Part shown: in pieces, positions 61,429-64,000 of the stretch
Position numbering within the stretch: the first letter of the stretch is position 1
How the letters are laid out: each line of letters starts with the position of its first letter
From: Malus domestica
Lineage: Eukaryota; Streptophyta; Magnoliopsida; Rosales; Rosaceae
Reading direction: 5' to 3'
NCBI RefSeq assembly: GCF_042453785.1
Contig: NC_091677.1
Location: 4,683,501-4,747,500 of the forward strand
Length of the DNA: 64,000 bases
Program-made: the position numbers and the translations under genes
Notes under the pieces: model-generated
Database searches by the model: none
Told to the model about the DNA's origin: nothing
What the model saw: only the letters and a program-made list of their open reading frames with translations

Positions 61429-64000
61429 ATGACGACTGTGGTGCCAACCTCCGAGGAAGATCCCGCTCTCGCCGTCGTCCAATTCACCTCCGAGCTCGCC
61501 TGGGCCGACGCCGGCCACGAGGTACTCTTCTCTCTCCTCCTACAATTTCGCTGCTCATTTTCCTTTGTGCATTTAGGTCAAGATGTGATTGTCTTGCAAT
61601 TTGGGGGTTGGATGCTTTCTGCCCGGTTTTTTGGATCGAGTAATTGAACTGAGTTTTTGGGTTTGCTAGTATTAATCTGTGATTAGATATTGGATTTTCC
61701 CCCTTAAATTTTAGTCCTTTATTGCATATTACGTGCTTAATCTCGAAACTCAGTTTTAATTGTAATGCTTTCCAATCCGAAACTTGGGTTTGCGGTGACA
61801 AAAACATTGGGCTAATGTATTTCCGAATTCTGCATTTGGTATTTGTGAAGTAAGAATTGATATTTCACCACCATTTTTTCCCAACGAAAGAAAACCGAAA
61901 TACGCGTGTATGTAATATGTATATAGATACTGTGCATATGCATATCACTACGGAAGTTGGTGAATTTCCTGTAGGTCAATTCGGCAAATTTTTGCTCAAT
62001 CTCTCATGGAGTAAAATTCTCATCAGTACGAGTCAAGGGAATGGCCCTTGTTCTTTGATTTCCATATAAAGGAAGAGATTTATCTTTGTCATGATTATCT
62101 GCCAGGTTGCTGAGCCGCAAGTTACTAGACTATGTGCTGAAGCCCAAGAATGCGTGGTAATGGACAGGTGGTTCGATTTGGTGTCCCTTATGCTTACTTC
62201 GGCTGAGGTCATATTGTCAAAGGTCTCAGAAAAAGGTACAATCTGTATTGTTAGATGTTTATGTACCTCTTTAAATGGATAAAGAGGCTGAGTATTGCAG
62301 AGGGTTTTCTTCCAATTCTCGTTCATCCACTATATCAATGTTTGCTTTAAGTTCCTTAGTCTAATTACTTCAAAATTCTGCACGTGTTTTTGGTCAGTTA
62401 CATGGATGCTACCATTGTAGAAATTGAAATTGCTAATATTCTTTAAAATGTTCTCATTAACAATTTTGGATGATATGGACTTAGTGTCAACACATTCAAT
62501 TAGTAATGACAATTAAATGCCATCTTAACAGTTTTGTCAATGTTCATCATAACAAATTCATGTATTTTTTTTCCTTCCAGATCTCGAGTGCATATTCACT
62601 GTTATCTGCAATGTTGTTACAAAGTCTGAAAGTCCAGATGAAGCACTGGAGATGGCAAAACTTATATCCTCAAAGATTACTCAAAAACCAACCGACAAGC
62701 CTGCGTTGCGCTTAAAGATGTATGATACCATTGTGATCATGACCTTAGCTTTTTATTATTTTGAATGTACTTTTGACCGTTTTTGTTTTGTTTACAGTTT
62801 GTTCAATCTGTACAACCTACTGGAGAACCCATATAGCCGGTTCTTAGTCTACTTGAGTGCTCTTAATTTGGCTATCAATGGGAGGGTCACTGAACATGTC
62901 ATCCCTTCATTCAAGAATGTGGAAAGTTTTTTGAAAGAGTGGAATATTGGGATCTCTGATCAGAGGCAGTTATTTTTGACCATCGCTAATGTTCTGAAAG
63001 AACACAAAAAGTATGCTTTGTAATCCTTTTTCTATATTTACATGTCTTTCCTTGATTTGTTTCAAGAACTGTTAATTATATTTTCTGTTGTATTTTCAGC
63101 ATGACAAAGGAGTCTTTCAAATTCCTGACCAAGTACTTGGCGACATTTTCTGGTGAAGATGTGCATACATTGAGTGAAGCCAAAGAGGAAGCTATACGTA
63201 CAATTGTGGAATTTGTGAAGGCCCCAGACATGTTTCAGGTATTTTTGTAGGATCTTGTGGAATTTCAAAGATTTTTTTGGACTAATTCTTTAGTCCGTGT
63301 TTCTTTTTGGTGACTGTTCATCTTATTTACTCGTGTTAGATTCTTTACAAAGTATGTTTCTTTTTCTTGTTAAAAAACATTCTATTTTTATGTGGTGGAC
63401 CCAGTTAATTGTGTAGTAGTTTAGATCTTTGTAGACATTATTCATTTTCTGGCATTTTGAAAAGCTACTATGCTTCCTCTGCAGTTGCATATAATATCTG
63501 TATAAACACGATGGTGTGCTGGCTTAATTTTATCACTTCAAAACAACTGGATTTTTGGCAGTTGGCTCTGATGATCATATTCCCCCCTTCCATTAGGCAT
63601 TTAGATAACTGGTGTGTTGGTTTGTTAATGTTATGCTGCAGTGTGATTTGCTAAATATGCCTGCTGTAGAGCAACTGGAGAAGGATGCTAAGCATGCATT
63701 GGCATATCAGCTTTTGAAGATCTTTCTGACTCAGAGGCTGGATGCTTACTTGGAGTTTCAGGCTGTAAATTCTGATTTACTGAAAAGCTACGGTAAAGTT
63801 TAGTTTCATCTGACTGGTTTTCTTCGGATTATATACATTTTTCTGTTCGTCTAAATTATGCTTTCTGAAATGTTATAGGTCTTGTCCATGAAGACTGCAT
63901 AACTAAGATGAGGTTGATTTCCTTGATGGATCTTGGTTCTGATGAATCTGGACGGATTCCTTACAGTGCTATCAGAGATACGCTTCAGGTTAGATTGGCT
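61429..64000 (+). CDS. EIF3M: Translation initiation factor eIF3 subunit M (5' part)
   Basis: Seven exons are visible and the gene runs off the window: 61429-61521, 62106-62235, 62581-62719, 62798-63010, 63100-63238, 63642-63792 and 63879-63988, all with GT-AG junctions and matching phases. The joined protein begins MTTVVPTSEEDPALAVVQFT. It continues VAEPQVTRLCAEAQECV, DLECIFTVICNVVTKSE, LFNLYNLLENPYSRF, NMTKESFKFLTKYLATFSG and GLVHEDCITKMRLISLMDL. This is a helical PCI-family protein, eIF3m, a cytosolic subunit of the eIF3 core that helps recruit the 43S ribosomal complex. The helical repeats precede the PCI winged helix, most of which must lie beyond the window. The start follows the CT-rich leader, with no upstream ATG in the 50 bases before it. 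Confidence 0.93.

Overview
This window is nuclear DNA from a flowering plant. Gene models have GT-AG introns, intergenic DNA is AT-rich and full of transposon remains, and the gene set includes BAHD, TCP, LONGIFOLIA and SPIRAL1 families. The repeat style (long LTRs, foldback MULEs, Au-type SINE) and protein style suggest a woody eudicot, probably Rosaceae such as apple or pear. That placement is inferred from memory of similar sequences, not from a search.

Layout. 0.5-3.8 kb: a decayed Mutator-like transposase on the minus strand. 4.9-6.3 kb: an intact intronless BAHD acyltransferase (minus), followed by scattered relics of sister copies and their flanks at 7.5, 13.0, 16.5, 17.0 and 17.3 kb; this looks like a former tandem BAHD cluster broken up by transposons. 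The main intruder is a 3.68-kb solo LTR (8,959-12,635) with a perfect 5-bp target duplication. Inside it is an array of ten short hairpin-like repeats whose stems change together. Others are a Copia gag relic (14.8-16.5 kb) and, further on, a 1,029-bp foldback MULE with a 9-bp target duplication (18,968-19,996).

23.7-24.8 kb: a class II (CIN) TCP transcription factor of the TCP5/13/17 type. 28.4-29.5 kb: TAF8, a TFIID histone-fold subunit with a leader intron and four short upstream ORFs. 30.4-34.2 kb: a five-exon LONGIFOLIA/TRM gene (minus), convergent with TAF8. About 12 kb (34.2-46.4 kb) then has no gene I can support, only small inverted-repeat elements, tandem duplications and a Copia RNase H relic.

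46.4-48.9 kb: a six-exon FCP1-like HAD phosphatase (minus), with a probable leader and promoter near 50.2 kb. 50.4-55.2 kb: intergenic, with a well-preserved Au-type SINE. 55.3-58.0 kb: a five-exon methylesterase-like alpha/beta hydrolase whose catalytic Ser is Asp. 59.5-60.1 kb: a two-exon SPIRAL1-like microtubule protein. From 61.4 kb to the window end: the first seven exons of eIF3m.

The genes do not form an operon or pathway. They are independently transcribed; LONGIFOLIA/TRM and SPIRAL1-like both concern microtubule-dependent cell shape, and TAF8 and eIF3m are core expression machinery. The least explained signal is the covarying hairpin array in the solo LTR.
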